DNA of 20,438 nt, from the IMG/VR virus record IMGVR_UViG_3300025151_002957, positions 1-20,438 of that record, one strand, 5' to 3'. Below the pieces are notes generated by a model. It ran no database searches and was not told the DNA's origin. It saw nothing but the letters and a program-made list of their open reading frames with translations. The translations under genes were made by a program, and so were the position numbers. Below are positions 7,756-17,230 of the stretch, in pieces. This stretch comes from a virus. Position 1 is the stretch's first letter. The number at the start of each line of letters is the position of its first letter.

Positions 7756-9650
7756 TGGCAATGTATGAAGATGGTGGTGTAACTTTTGCACAAGAACAAT
7801 TTGATAAATCTAGAAAAAGAAGAGATAAACAAGCTAAAGACCAAGACAAATTTAGTAAAAGATTATTAACAGCACTTGGAGCAGTAAATGCTGTAACTTC
7901 AAAATTAAATAACAAAGCAAATTTATTAGAGCAAGAAAATCTTTTTGAAAAAAGTCATTACTTTAGTTTAAATCAAAATGCTCAAACTTTTAATAAAGGT
8001 TATCAAGCATATGTGGACCTAGGATATACTAATCAAGAAATATTAGAACTTGAAACAGTAAACAAACTTAATAGTTATATTACTCAAACATATGGAGAAG
8101 GTTATAAATCAGATGCAGTACAACAAATAGCTAAAGACTTTGCTGCTAATCCAGATAATTTACAATCTTACAACGAAATGATTGAAGCCTATTCAAAAAT
8201 ACCAAACATGACTAGGGAAGAACTTACAAATTATATTAAAACAAAAGATGCACCTCCTAGAAATATAGGAGAGTGGTTTGGTAGTAAAATTAAAAAAATA
8301 CATAAGTCTCATGATGAAGAAACTTTAACTGAAGAAGATAAACAAGCAGCAAGAAGACAAATTGGTGGTATTCTTGGTGCAGATTTTGAAAATGTTAGAA
8401 CAGCTTTAACTGATTGGAAAGCTCAAGATAATGCTGTTAGCGAATTAGCAAGAGTAATAATGGCTAATAAAGATGACCCAAATTTTATTCCTTACAAAAA
8501 TCTTAAACAGTCATTTGAAACAAGAGATGTTTTTGATAGTAATGGAATCAAAAGAAAAGTAACATATGCTATTAGTTCTGGACTAGATTCAAATAATCAA
8601 AACATTGTATTTGATAGTACACCAGTAATAGATACTGTAGCAGAAATATCAGAAGAAGAATTTACTGTTGACCCTCAATCTTTACCTATGATAAATAATA
8701 GAGTTCAAGGAATAATAAGTAGTATTGGAGCTAAAAATAGAGGAGCTAAAAATTATTGGGATTTAATTACAGAAAATAAAACAAACCTTTCAAAAGTAAA
8801 AAACACATCACAATTAAATGGTGCTGCAATTAATATTGCACACACTATGAACAATTTAAAAAAATATAAATTAAATGAAGCTACATCATTTGCAATAGCT
8901 ACTGAGTTTGTACTACAGCAACAAGCAAATGCTTATATAGATACTACTCCAACTTTATATGAAATAGATAAATTAAGAGGACAAGCTGATGATGAAAGAG
9001 CTGATAGTTATGTTTTAGATATATTAGAAAATAATAAGTTAAATAAATCAGAAAAAGATGAAGCATTAACAAGTATGCAAGAAGAAATGGTACAAGCTAT
9101 TAATAATACATATCCATCTCAAGATGAAAAAGAACAAGCTTTAATAGCGTTAGATAATCTTTACAAATCTATTGGTTATCCTACCTATGAAGAAACACAA
9201 GAACAAAAAAATGACAATACTCCTCCTCCACCTGATGAACCAGAAGAGGAAGAAATTGATTATAAATCTAGAGCTTATAGAAAGAAACAAAATTCAATTT
9301 TTAAAGCTATAGATAAAAATAGAAAAAATATACCTTTTTTATATAGTCAAACTAATAAAAATGGAACTAGCCTAGAAGCAGTTTTAAAAGATTTATATAA
9401 TATAGAAAATGATAAAACAAATTATAAAGGTATTTATACCAAAACCTTTTCAGTTGAAAATATGGTAAGAGAATATTATTTATCCTTACCAGAAAATAAA
9501 GGTAAAACTAGAAATGATTATTATACTTTAGCAGATAATAATGAAGAATACAAAAAACTTTTTAACAATTATTATCAAACTTTAAGAAGTCAAATACTAA
9601 ATTTAGGTTATGACATATCTTATTTAGATAATTATTCACTTACTCAATAA
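7755..9650 (+). CDS. Helical internal virion protein candidate (T7 gp15-like position)
   Basis: The start shares one base with the preceding stop (TAATG), a sign of coupled translation. The 631-residue product is charged and almost wholly helical, with no membrane segment or signal peptide. A proline/acidic linker (TPPPPDEPEEEE, about residues 492-503) separates the main body from a lysine/tyrosine-rich C-terminal domain (about 505-631). It lies immediately ahead of the giant lysozyme-bearing gene, again by a one-base overlap, as gp15 lies ahead of gp16 in T7. I see no sequence motif that proves homology, so the assignment rests on size, composition and order. Confidence 0.88.
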   Translation: MAMYEDGGVTFAQEQFDKSRKRRDKQAKDQDKFSKRLLTALGAVNAVTSKLNNKANLLEQENLFEKSHYFSLNQNAQTFNKGYQAYVDLGYTNQEILELETVNKLNSYITQTYGEGYKSDAVQQIAKDFAANPDNLQSYNEMIEAYSKIPNMTREELTNYIKTKDAPPRNIGEWFGSKIKKIHKSHDEETLTEEDKQAARRQIGGILGADFENVRTALTDWKAQDNAVSELARVIMANKDDPNFIPYKNLKQSFETRDVFDSNGIKRKVTYAISSGLDSNNQNIVFDSTPVIDTVAEISEEEFTVDPQSLPMINNRVQGIISSIGAKNRGAKNYWDLITENKTNLSKVKNTSQLNGAAINIAHTMNNLKKYKLNEATSFAIATEFVLQQQANAYIDTTPTLYEIDKLRGQADDERADSYVLDILENNKLNKSEKDEALTSMQEEMVQAINNTYPSQDEKEQALIALDNLYKSIGYPTYEETQEQKNDNTPPPPDEPEEEEIDYKSRAYRKKQNSIFKAIDKNRKNIPFLYSQTNKNGTSLEAVLKDLYNIENDKTNYKGIYTKTFSVENMVREYYLSLPENKGKTRNDYYTLADNNEEYKKLFNNYYQTLRSQILNLGYDISYLDNYSLTQ

Positions 9651-12600
9651 TGAAACTTAAATTCAATAATCAAAATAATTTTGAAGCACTACCCTACAAG
9701 TATACTTTAGATGACCTTGAAAATGATGAGCAATTTCAAATTGTTGCTGAAAGATTTCTTACATCTATTGGAGAAAAATCAGATGATGTATTTGAATATT
9801 TAAGAGATGCTGATTTTAATTTGTTTTCAGGTTTTAAAAGAATGAGTGAAACTAAAAATTTTACTGAGCAACAAAAAGAAGACTACGCTTATCTTCGTAG
9901 AACTTTTGATGGTGCAGATATGGGAAGTTTAAAACAATATGTAGAACTTGTTAAAGATGCTGGATGGGATATGGTAAGAGACCCAACTATGTTAGCATCA
10001 GTTTTACTAACTCCTGTAACTGGAGGAACTTCATTCGCTGCACGAATGACTGCAGCAACTGCAGCTAAAGCTGGTTTAAAAGCTCTTGCTAAATCTGCTG
10101 CTAAACCTAGTAAAATTACAGCAAAAGGAAGTACTGGATATTTTGCTGCTGAAGCTGGTACTTGGAGTGGTACACAAAACCATTTTATACAACAAGCAGA
10201 GTTAAACACAAACATGAGAACATTTTATTCTAATTCAGAGTTAGCTAAGTCTATAGGTTTAGGTACTTTAACAGGTGGTGTCTTTGGAGGTCTTGCAAAT
10301 AAAAATGAATTTTTTAAACAAAGAATGGAAAGACTGTATACTAATGATGGTTATAGAAAAGATGCAGGTAGCGATGCTATGTTTAAAGCTAGAAGATTTA
10401 AAGATAGAATTATAGGTAAATTTTTATTTGGTTCTGCTGCTCATCCACTTAAAACTTTTGCAGAATATTCTCCAACTGCTAGATTACTTGGTCAAAAATT
10501 TAATTCTGAATTTAACAAAGATTTAACTAGAAGGTCTAAGCAAAGAATAGGATATTCTTATGCAGAAGATATACAATTTAGAAGAGGAAATTATAAAGAA
10601 GGGTACGAACTTGCTATAGCTCCTCTTTACAAAACAGGTCGTATGTCTCCAGAATTAGGTGAGCAAGTTGTAACTTTATTAAGAGGTGGTAGAGTTCCTA
10701 ATGCTTCTAAAGAAGTAGTACAAACTGCTAAAAATTTAAGAAAGTTTTTTGATAGTGTAAGACAAGATGCTGTTGAAGTTGGTATAGATGTTACAAATCT
10801 TAAAAATTATTTTCCTCGTAGTTGGAATAGAGATGCAATACAACAAAATCCTGACAAGTTTAAAAAGATGTTATCAAGACTTAGAACAGATAAAAATGGA
10901 AATAAATTTAGAATTGTTGAAGTAGATAAAGTAGATGATGTTGTTGATGGAATGCTAACTAAACAAAATGAACTTTATAGTTCTCATTCTAATTTATTAA
11001 CACATGGTAGAGTATTTGAAAATTTAGATGATAATTTATTTAGAGAATTTTTAACAAATGATTTACATAGTGTTACTACTGATTATTGGATGAATGCTGC
11101 TAGAGCTATAGAACATAAAAAACATTTTTTAGGAAAAGGTAAAAATGTAAAAGCTATTCCTACACAAGAAGGTAATGTAGTGTTATTTAAACAAACTAAT
11201 GAAGAACAGTTTATAAAGAAATTTATTGACCCTATAAATAAAGAGTTAAAAAGATATGGTAGTAATAGACAATTAAGAGCTAAAGATAAAAGAGAAATTT
11301 TAAATATTTATAAATCTATTACAGGTCAAGTAGATTATTTTACAAGTGAGCTTGGTCAAGGTATATATGATTTTACTAAACTAGCAAATGCTATGGCTTA
11401 TCTTCCTTTAGCTACTGTATCTTCATTGTCAGAAGCATTTATAACATTAGGTAAAGCTCCTACAAAATCTGCAATTAAAGGTATGCAAGATGCTATAACA
11501 AATGGAGGACACATATTTCAAAGAGATATGGGTCAAATTTTAAAAGAAAAACATAAACTAACTGACAATGAAATAGTAAAAGAAATGAACAAAGTTTTTC
11601 TGGCTGTAGATGAAGCTGTTGCAGATTTAACAAATCGTTTAGATGGTGAAGGACTACAAAACGAAACACTTAAAAGAGCATCAAGAGGTTTTTATAGACT
11701 TAATATGCTTATACCTTGGACAAAAACAGTACAATTATCTGCCTTTTCTACAGGTAAAGATATGATAATGACTAACTTACAACAACTTTCAAGTGGTAAA
11801 AATCTTTTTGGTAAAAAATTAACTAAAAATTCTAGGACAAGACTTGAAGAAGAATTATTTGATTTAGGAGTAGATATAAAGAAAGGATTAAAGTGGCACA
11901 AAAAGTTTGGTGATGATATAAATATAAATGCTATAAATGATGATTTTTATCAAAATGATATTATAAGAGGAGCAGGAAGATTTACAAATAGTGTTATATT
12001 ACAAACAGGTAGAGAGTTTGCTAATGTTCCTACATATATGACAAATCCTAAATGGGATATTTTATATCAGTTTTTAAGATATCCTACAGTATTTGGTAAT
12101 ACAGTACTAAGAAATTTTGCAAGAAGTACTATAAAAGATACGACAGTTAATGCTCCTAAACTTGCAGCTTTTGTAGCTATATCTACTAATGTTGCTAAAG
12201 CTACTAACTATTGGAGAAGTAGTGAAGCACAAAGAAGATATATAGATGAAGAAGATGATTGGAGAACTACTTTAAAAGCTTATCAGCGTGTTGGATTATT
12301 AGGTCCAACTGAATATCTTTATAGAGGAGCTGAAGGAATATCTTACGGACAAAATCCTTTAATAGCTGGTATAGGAACAGGAGGACCTATACTAGGAGAT
12401 TTTATTGGAATGGCATTATACGATAGAGGATTTACAGAAACATTAGCTCGTAAACTTCCTTTAAGAGGAACTAAAAATATAATGGATAGATATCTTGGTG
12501 ATACTATAGAAGGATATTTTGATGTTAGAGAACCTTATACACCTATAGAACAAGCAGCTAGAAATGTAGATAAAAAAATGGGAGGAGGATTAGATGTTGT

Positions 12601-15600
12601 TGGTAGATTTATAGCACCTGCATTAGAGTATGAACAAGAAAAAATAAAAGGATTACCTGATTATGAGAAAGGACTACCTGATTATGATAGAGAACAAAAA
12701 AATATTGGTGGTCAAATAAGTAGACTTTTAAGTAAAAAAGTTCCAAATATTTTTTCTAAAGTTGGCGATGATATGGGTGGTGGAACTAGTAAACCTATTA
12801 AAGATATTGTAGATAAAGAAGAAGAAGATATGCTAAAAGCTTTGTATATGGATGACTATGGTAACTATTCTCCTACTATTAAAACTTTAGTACTAGATGC
12901 TCCTGATGATATAACTGGTCCTAAATTAAGTAAATGGTTAAAAAAACAAAGAAGCTCTAAAGGTATTAAACAAAAAGAATTAGATTATTTAGAAGTAGAA
13001 AATTATATAAAAGAAACTCCTTATGCTACAGGAAGAGAAGTAGGAGAAGCATTATCACCACAAAGATTAAAAATTATCTCTAATATAAGAAAACAAAGCT
13101 TTGACCCAGATGACATCCGAACAGAATCCTATACGGGTGGTATAGATTCACCAGAAGCTAATCAAAGATTTTTAGAACGAATAGAAGAAGATATAAAATT
13201 TTCTACTAAAGTTATTGAGTATGATGAATTAACAGATACTTTAAGTGATAAAATAAATAAAGAAGATATGAAATTTTATGAATCAGCAGAAAAAGCTTTA
13301 CGAAGTCGTATACCAAGTTTTCTTAAAGAAAAAAATAGAATACCAAATGAAATATATGAAAGACACGATGACTTATATTTTCCAAATGACCCTCAAAATA
13401 TAGCAGGAAGACAGGATAAAAGTATATATGATATGAATCCTTTTGAAAGAATAGATTTTACAATTAGCAAGACTAATCCAATGAGAACGGACCATATGTA
13501 CCCCGGTAAAGATATAGAAGGATTTATTTTTGGTAATACTGAAGTTGGTTATAAATATTATTTTCCTAAATTAGAAGAAGAAAACATAATAAGTAAAAGT
13601 GAAATTTTAGATTTTTTTGATTTATTTAATACTCCTTTTAATCCTACTGAAGCTAAAATACAACTAAAAAGATTTTTAGAAGACCTTAATTTTTTAAAGA
13701 AACCAAGAGAAACTGAACCTATACTTAAAGAGGTAATTGATGAAAATTCTCCGGGTGGAGCTAATTATAGAAACATAATTTTTGGAGTATCAGGTCCTAA
13801 GACAAAACAGCTTAATTATGAAGATATGGACTATATGCATTTTATGGGTAGAACAGAAGCAGAACAAAAACAATTTGGTCATGTTGTTACTAAAGATAGA
13901 AAATTAATAAATCCTGTTAATAAAAATAATAAGCTAACTACTATACATGGTGAAGAAGTACAAAGTGACTATATTACTAATGTATATGATTTGGGATTAA
14001 AGACTGAAAAAAATGTAAAATTAGTTGATGAAATAAATAAGGAGGCTGATTCATTAATTGAAAACTTAAACAAAAAAACAGACATTCTTGAAGAATTAGT
14101 AGAAAATTTAGTAAAAAATAGAAAAGACCCTGCAGCAGAAATATTTGCACAAGACAGTTATGCAAGAAGATATTCTACTCCTAGAAGTCCTTTAAATTAT
14201 ATTTATCTCGACAAGGCAGGAGATGTTGAATTTCGAGATTGGTTAGTTGAATCATTTGGATTTAGTGGTGGCAAATACACAGAATCTGATTTAAAAATAC
14301 TAAATAAATATATAAACAAATATAATAAATTTGTTGAAAATGATAAAAATTTTACTTCACTAGATAAAATAAATGATATTGCAAATAAAAGAGAAGGAAA
14401 AACTAGAAAAATAAATTCTGCTTTACTAGATATTGTCCAAGATAACGAAATAAAGTTTGGTAAAAAACTAGAATTGACAAGTAAGAAAAATGCAAGAGAT
14501 ATGTCTGATACAGGTGCTAGACTTGTTATTGAAGAATACCGAAAAAAAGTAGGTAGTGATGTTGATTTTCCAGCTTATTATAAAGATGCTTTAGATATTT
14601 ATGTACCAACTAGTATAAATGCACCCTTACCTGTTGGTTCAAATACTGTAGCACATGTTACTCCAACAAGAATATTTCAAATAATATCACAAATGAATTA
14701 TATGAAAAAAGAGCTTTATGAAATGATGGCAAAATATGGAGACACCTCTAAACTTGTACCAGAAAATCCTATACAAGATAAAGAAGCTATAAAAAGAGCA
14801 GTAGATAGAGTAATGTTACAAGCTGTAAAAGAAAATAAACAAGCTGTATCTTTTGCTAAATCAGATATTATAAAACAAAGATATCCCGGTCAGGACAATC
14901 AATATTATGAATATATATATGATAAAATAGTTCCAAAACATTTAAAAAAATTAGCTAAAGAATATGATATTAAATTTGCTGAACTTGAAATAGACCCTTA
15001 TGATTTAGATAAATCTGGAAAATTTGAATATTTTGATACTTACGCTAGTGATACAATAAAGGACTCACCTTACAACAAAGAAAATTTATTTAAAACTAAT
15101 GCTTTAATATTTGATGAAAAATTTAAAGACAGAATAACAAAAGAAGGAGTTAAAACTTTTGCTAAAGGTGGATTAGTAACAGGTACATTTGATGTTCCTA
15201 ATACTAAAGAAGACCCTGCAGATAGAAAAGACCCTAATACAGGATTACCTTACTCTGACCAATTAGATAGACTTGGATTATCTCAAGGTGGTCCGTTAAC
15301 TCCAGAAAAACTAATAAGGTTTGGATTATCTGGAACTACTCCATCTTATTTAGCTAAAGATTTAACAGACCCATCTAAAATAAAAGCAGAACAAGATTTA
15401 AAAAATATGGATAAATTATTTCATGGTGCTAAAGATAAAGATTTTGTTACTATAGATAGTATTTTGTTACCAGAATATAATCGTTTATCACAAGACCCTA
15501 GATTTAAAGAGTTAGCAGCAGACACTACATATGAACAAGCCAAAGAAAATATTATAGAAATTTTACTAAATACAACAAAAAAAATAGAAAGCAGTAATAG

Positions 15601-16003
15601 AAATGCACCTAGAGGTTCAAATAAGTTAGGTAGTACTGCATCAGGATTTTATCAATATATAATTACAAGTGTACCTCCTGCTTTCAATAGAGTAGAAAGA
15701 TATTTTACTAGAAAAGAAGCAGAAAAAATATTTGGTAAAGCTTTAGTAAATAACGATACAAGTGTATTAACACAAAACAAACAAGATATGTTATTTTTAG
15801 CTGATATGTTTCAAAGAAACGGAACTGATAAATTTTTAGCTCCAATATTTTTTATGGATGTAACTGATGAGGATAGTTTGAATAAAGCACGACAAGGTGC
15901 ATTTGATTTATTTGGAAAAGAACATCACACTTTGTCTAGTAAAAAGAAAGAGTATAATGAAGAAACTATAAAATTAGCTAAAAAAGAATGGAGAAGAAAA
16001 TAA
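9650..16003 (+). CDS. Giant 2117-residue virion protein with polyvalent-type domain and C-terminal lysozyme-like domain (T7 gp16-like role)
   Basis: An Ala/Gly-rich hydrophobic stretch lies at about residues 115-150, another at 200-217, and helical hydrophobic parts at about 580-605 and 830-930. Around residues 1375-1445, GGANYRNI and LTTIHGEEVQSDY match the conserved core (EE-V/I-QSD) of a domain in large phage polyvalent proteins. The later YDKIVPKHLKKLAKEYDIK fits the same domain's end. After the linker KGGLVTG..DVPNTKEDPADR, the C terminus has E1980-S-S followed by S-T-A-S-G-F-Y-Q-Y (1995-2003), which resembles the catalytic Glu and the G-x-x-Q-F/Y core of transglycosylases and lysozymes. 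In T7 gp16 the transglycosylase is N-terminal; here it is at the opposite end. Likely co-ejected to open the cell wall and conduct DNA (inference). Confidence 0.9.
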   Translation: MKLKFNNQNNFEALPYKYTLDDLENDEQFQIVAERFLTSIGEKSDDVFEYLRDADFNLFSGFKRMSETKNFTEQQKEDYAYLRRTFDGADMGSLKQYVELVKDAGWDMVRDPTMLASVLLTPVTGGTSFAARMTAATAAKAGLKALAKSAAKPSKITAKGSTGYFAAEAGTWSGTQNHFIQQAELNTNMRTFYSNSELAKSIGLGTLTGGVFGGLANKNEFFKQRMERLYTNDGYRKDAGSDAMFKARRFKDRIIGKFLFGSAAHPLKTFAEYSPTARLLGQKFNSEFNKDLTRRSKQRIGYSYAEDIQFRRGNYKEGYELAIAPLYKTGRMSPELGEQVVTLLRGGRVPNASKEVVQTAKNLRKFFDSVRQDAVEVGIDVTNLKNYFPRSWNRDAIQQNPDKFKKMLSRLRTDKNGNKFRIVEVDKVDDVVDGMLTKQNELYSSHSNLLTHGRVFENLDDNLFREFLTNDLHSVTTDYWMNAARAIEHKKHFLGKGKNVKAIPTQEGNVVLFKQTNEEQFIKKFIDPINKELKRYGSNRQLRAKDKREILNIYKSITGQVDYFTSELGQGIYDFTKLANAMAYLPLATVSSLSEAFITLGKAPTKSAIKGMQDAITNGGHIFQRDMGQILKEKHKLTDNEIVKEMNKVFLAVDEAVADLTNRLDGEGLQNETLKRASRGFYRLNMLIPWTKTVQLSAFSTGKDMIMTNLQQLSSGKNLFGKKLTKNSRTRLEEELFDLGVDIKKGLKWHKKFGDDININAINDDFYQNDIIRGAGRFTNSVILQTGREFANVPTYMTNPKWDILYQFLRYPTVFGNTVLRNFARSTIKDTTVNAPKLAAFVAISTNVAKATNYWRSSEAQRRYIDEEDDWRTTLKAYQRVGLLGPTEYLYRGAEGISYGQNPLIAGIGTGGPILGDFIGMALYDRGFTETLARKLPLRGTKNIMDRYLGDTIEGYFDVREPYTPIEQAARNVDKKMGGGLDVVGRFIAPALEYEQEKIKGLPDYEKGLPDYDREQKNIGGQISRLLSKKVPNIFSKVGDDMGGGTSKPIKDIVDKEEEDMLKALYMDDYGNYSPTIKTLVLDAPDDITGPKLSKWLKKQRSSKGIKQKELDYLEVENYIKETPYATGREVGEALSPQRLKIISNIRKQSFDPDDIRTESYTGGIDSPEANQRFLERIEEDIKFSTKVIEYDELTDTLSDKINKEDMKFYESAEKALRSRIPSFLKEKNRIPNEIYERHDDLYFPNDPQNIAGRQDKSIYDMNPFERIDFTISKTNPMRTDHMYPGKDIEGFIFGNTEVGYKYYFPKLEEENIISKSEILDFFDLFNTPFNPTEAKIQLKRFLEDLNFLKKPRETEPILKEVIDENSPGGANYRNIIFGVSGPKTKQLNYEDMDYMHFMGRTEAEQKQFGHVVTKDRKLINPVNKNNKLTTIHGEEVQSDYITNVYDLGLKTEKNVKLVDEINKEADSLIENLNKKTDILEELVENLVKNRKDPAAEIFAQDSYARRYSTPRSPLNYIYLDKAGDVEFRDWLVESFGFSGGKYTESDLKILNKYINKYNKFVENDKNFTSLDKINDIANKREGKTRKINSALLDIVQDNEIKFGKKLELTSKKNARDMSDTGARLVIEEYRKKVGSDVDFPAYYKDALDIYVPTSINAPLPVGSNTVAHVTPTRIFQIISQMNYMKKELYEMMAKYGDTSKLVPENPIQDKEAIKRAVDRVMLQAVKENKQAVSFAKSDIIKQRYPGQDNQYYEYIYDKIVPKHLKKLAKEYDIKFAELEIDPYDLDKSGKFEYFDTYASDTIKDSPYNKENLFKTNALIFDEKFKDRITKEGVKTFAKGGLVTGTFDVPNTKEDPADRKDPNTGLPYSDQLDRLGLSQGGPLTPEKLIRFGLSGTTPSYLAKDLTDPSKIKAEQDLKNMDKLFHGAKDKDFVTIDSILLPEYNRLSQDPRFKELAADTTYEQAKENIIEILLNTTKKIESSNRNAPRGSNKLGSTASGFYQYIITSVPPAFNRVERYFTRKEAEKIFGKALVNNDTSVLTQNKQDMLFLADMFQRNGTDKFLAPIFFMDVTDEDSLNKARQGAFDLFGKEHHTLSSKKKEYNEETIKLAKKEWRRK

Positions 16004-16444
16004 ATGGGTTTTCCATTTGAAATAATAACTATGTTAGCATCAACTGTGCTTGGTGGATTAATGAGTATCTGGGCTGAAAGTAGAAAAGCTAAAATGGAAA
16101 ATGAAAAACTACTTATAACCAGAGGCGAGTTTAATTTAAAAGCAACTAAAGCAGCTAGAAATCATGGATTAAAAGATAAAGGATTTGCTTGGACTAGAAG
16201 AATTATAGCTTTAAGTTCTGTATTTGCTATTGTTGTGTTTCCTAAATTAGTTGCTGTATATTATCCAGAAGTTGCAGTTACTGTTGGTTATACACAATGG
16301 AATCCCGGAGGACTGTTTAGAAGTGGTAGAGAAGTATTTGATTGGATAACCTTTCAAGGTCTTGTAATTACACAATTAGACACCAACTTAGTATCAGCTA
16401 TTATAGGTATGTACTTTGGTGGTAGTTTAGCAAAAGGTAGATAA
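16004..16444 (+). CDS. Three-membrane-segment holin-like protein
   Basis: The 146-residue product starts directly after the giant gene's stop. Hydrophobic segments lie at about 5-24 (FEIITMLASTVLGGLMSIW), 66-87 (RIIALSSVFAIVVFPKLVAV) and 114-140 (ITFQGLVITQLDT, then LVSAIIGMYFGG). A charged amphipathic region lies between the first two. Size and topology match the three-segment phage and gene-transfer-agent holins (GTA_holin_3TM type). It shares one base with the next gene, which is also a membrane protein, and precedes the CsgG/CsgF genes. A holin would permeabilise the inner membrane at lysis; an alternative is an inner-membrane partner of the curli-type pore. Assignment is moderate. Confidence 0.88.
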   Translation: MGFPFEIITMLASTVLGGLMSIWAESRKAKMENEKLLITRGEFNLKATKAARNHGLKDKGFAWTRRIIALSSVFAIVVFPKLVAVYYPEVAVTVGYTQWNPGGLFRSGREVFDWITFQGLVITQLDTNLVSAIIGMYFGGSLAKGR

Positions 16445-16731
16445 TGAACAGCAGTCAATGGATGGATTTATTAGAAACTGTAGGTATTCCTGCAGCTTTT
16501 GCAGTTGCTGCTGGTTGGATGGTTTGGAAATTATTTAATCACTTAATAGCAGATGTGCATAAAAAACTAGACACACAACATGGTATGATAGTTGCGTTAA
16601 TAGATAGAGTAAGACAAATGGATAACGATATGATACGAATAGATACAATGGTAAGAACAGCCATGAAAGTTCCTATAGATGTCGATAAATTAGCGAGGGC
16701 AGATGGAAAAAAAGACCAAAGGAAAGATTGA
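16444..16731 (+). CDS. Small single-membrane-segment coiled-coil protein next to the holin-like gene
   Basis: The start shares one base with the previous stop (TAATG), and AAGG lies at about 16434-16437. The 95-residue product has one hydrophobic segment (about residues 12-31, VGIPAAFAVAAGWMVWKLF) and then a helical charged region (HKKLDTQHGMIVALIDRV, DNDMIRIDTMVRT). Its C-terminal tail is lysine/aspartate rich. The layout suits an antiholin, a holin partner or an inner-membrane spanin component. The ATG of the csgF-like gene lies inside its last 29 bases. I cannot name the family. Confidence 0.85.
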   Translation: MNSSQWMDLLETVGIPAAFAVAAGWMVWKLFNHLIADVHKKLDTQHGMIVALIDRVRQMDNDMIRIDTMVRTAMKVPIDVDKLARADGKKDQRKD

Positions 16732-17230
16732 TAGACTAGAAGATGTGCATCCAATGACACAAATAACTGTGGCATCATTTGTACAAGTAGGAATGTTTGG
16801 ACTTATGTTATTAGCATTTTGGGGTAACTCTAAACTTTTTGCAGATGAAATGGTACATCAATTTAAGAATCCTAGTTTTAGTGGTATAGGTACATCAGCA
16901 CATTATCTTACTATAGAAAACCAAGAGTTTAATAGAAAGATGTCTATTAAAGAAGAAATAAAAGCTTTACAAGACCAGATTAAAAGAGACAAAGAAAATA
17001 CAACACTAGCAAGGTTTATTAGAAATTTAGAATCTAGAATATATGCACAACTATCAAGGCAGTTAGTAGAAAATTTGTTTGGAGAAACAGCAAGTACAGA
17101 GGGTACTTTAACTTTAGAAGGTAACACTATTACATATAGTGTTGAAGATGGAATTATAACTTTGGTGATAACGGACAGTAATGGCGATACGACTACTATA
17201 CAGCTTCCTATTGGCAATTTTAGTTTCTAG
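16703..17230 (+). CDS. csgF: CsgF-like curli pore accessory protein
   Basis: CsgF lines the top of the outer-membrane CsgG pore: its N-terminal peptide enters the barrel and adds a second constriction. Two parts match. Residues 51-61 (VHQFKNPSFSG) correspond to the inserting peptide around FRNPNFGG of E. coli CsgF. The C-terminal half, with helix RFIRNLESRIYAQLSRQL and strands ending DSNGDTTTIQLPI, matches the CsgF helix and final strand (TDRKTGQTSTIQV). Between them is a charged helical stretch (about 78-102). Residues 19-47 form a hydrophobic export segment that could be cut after A47. The start is uncertain. ATG 16703 has GCGAGG upstream and gives a 29-base overlap with the previous gene; ATG 16754 (M18) would avoid the overlap and give a shorter signal. 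The final strand is encoded in the overlap with csgG. Confidence 0.85.
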   Translation: MEKKTKGKIDRLEDVHPMTQITVASFVQVGMFGLMLLAFWGNSKLFADEMVHQFKNPSFSGIGTSAHYLTIENQEFNRKMSIKEEIKALQDQIKRDKENTTLARFIRNLESRIYAQLSRQLVENLFGETASTEGTLTLEGNTITYSVEDGIITLVITDSNGDTTTIQLPIGNFSF

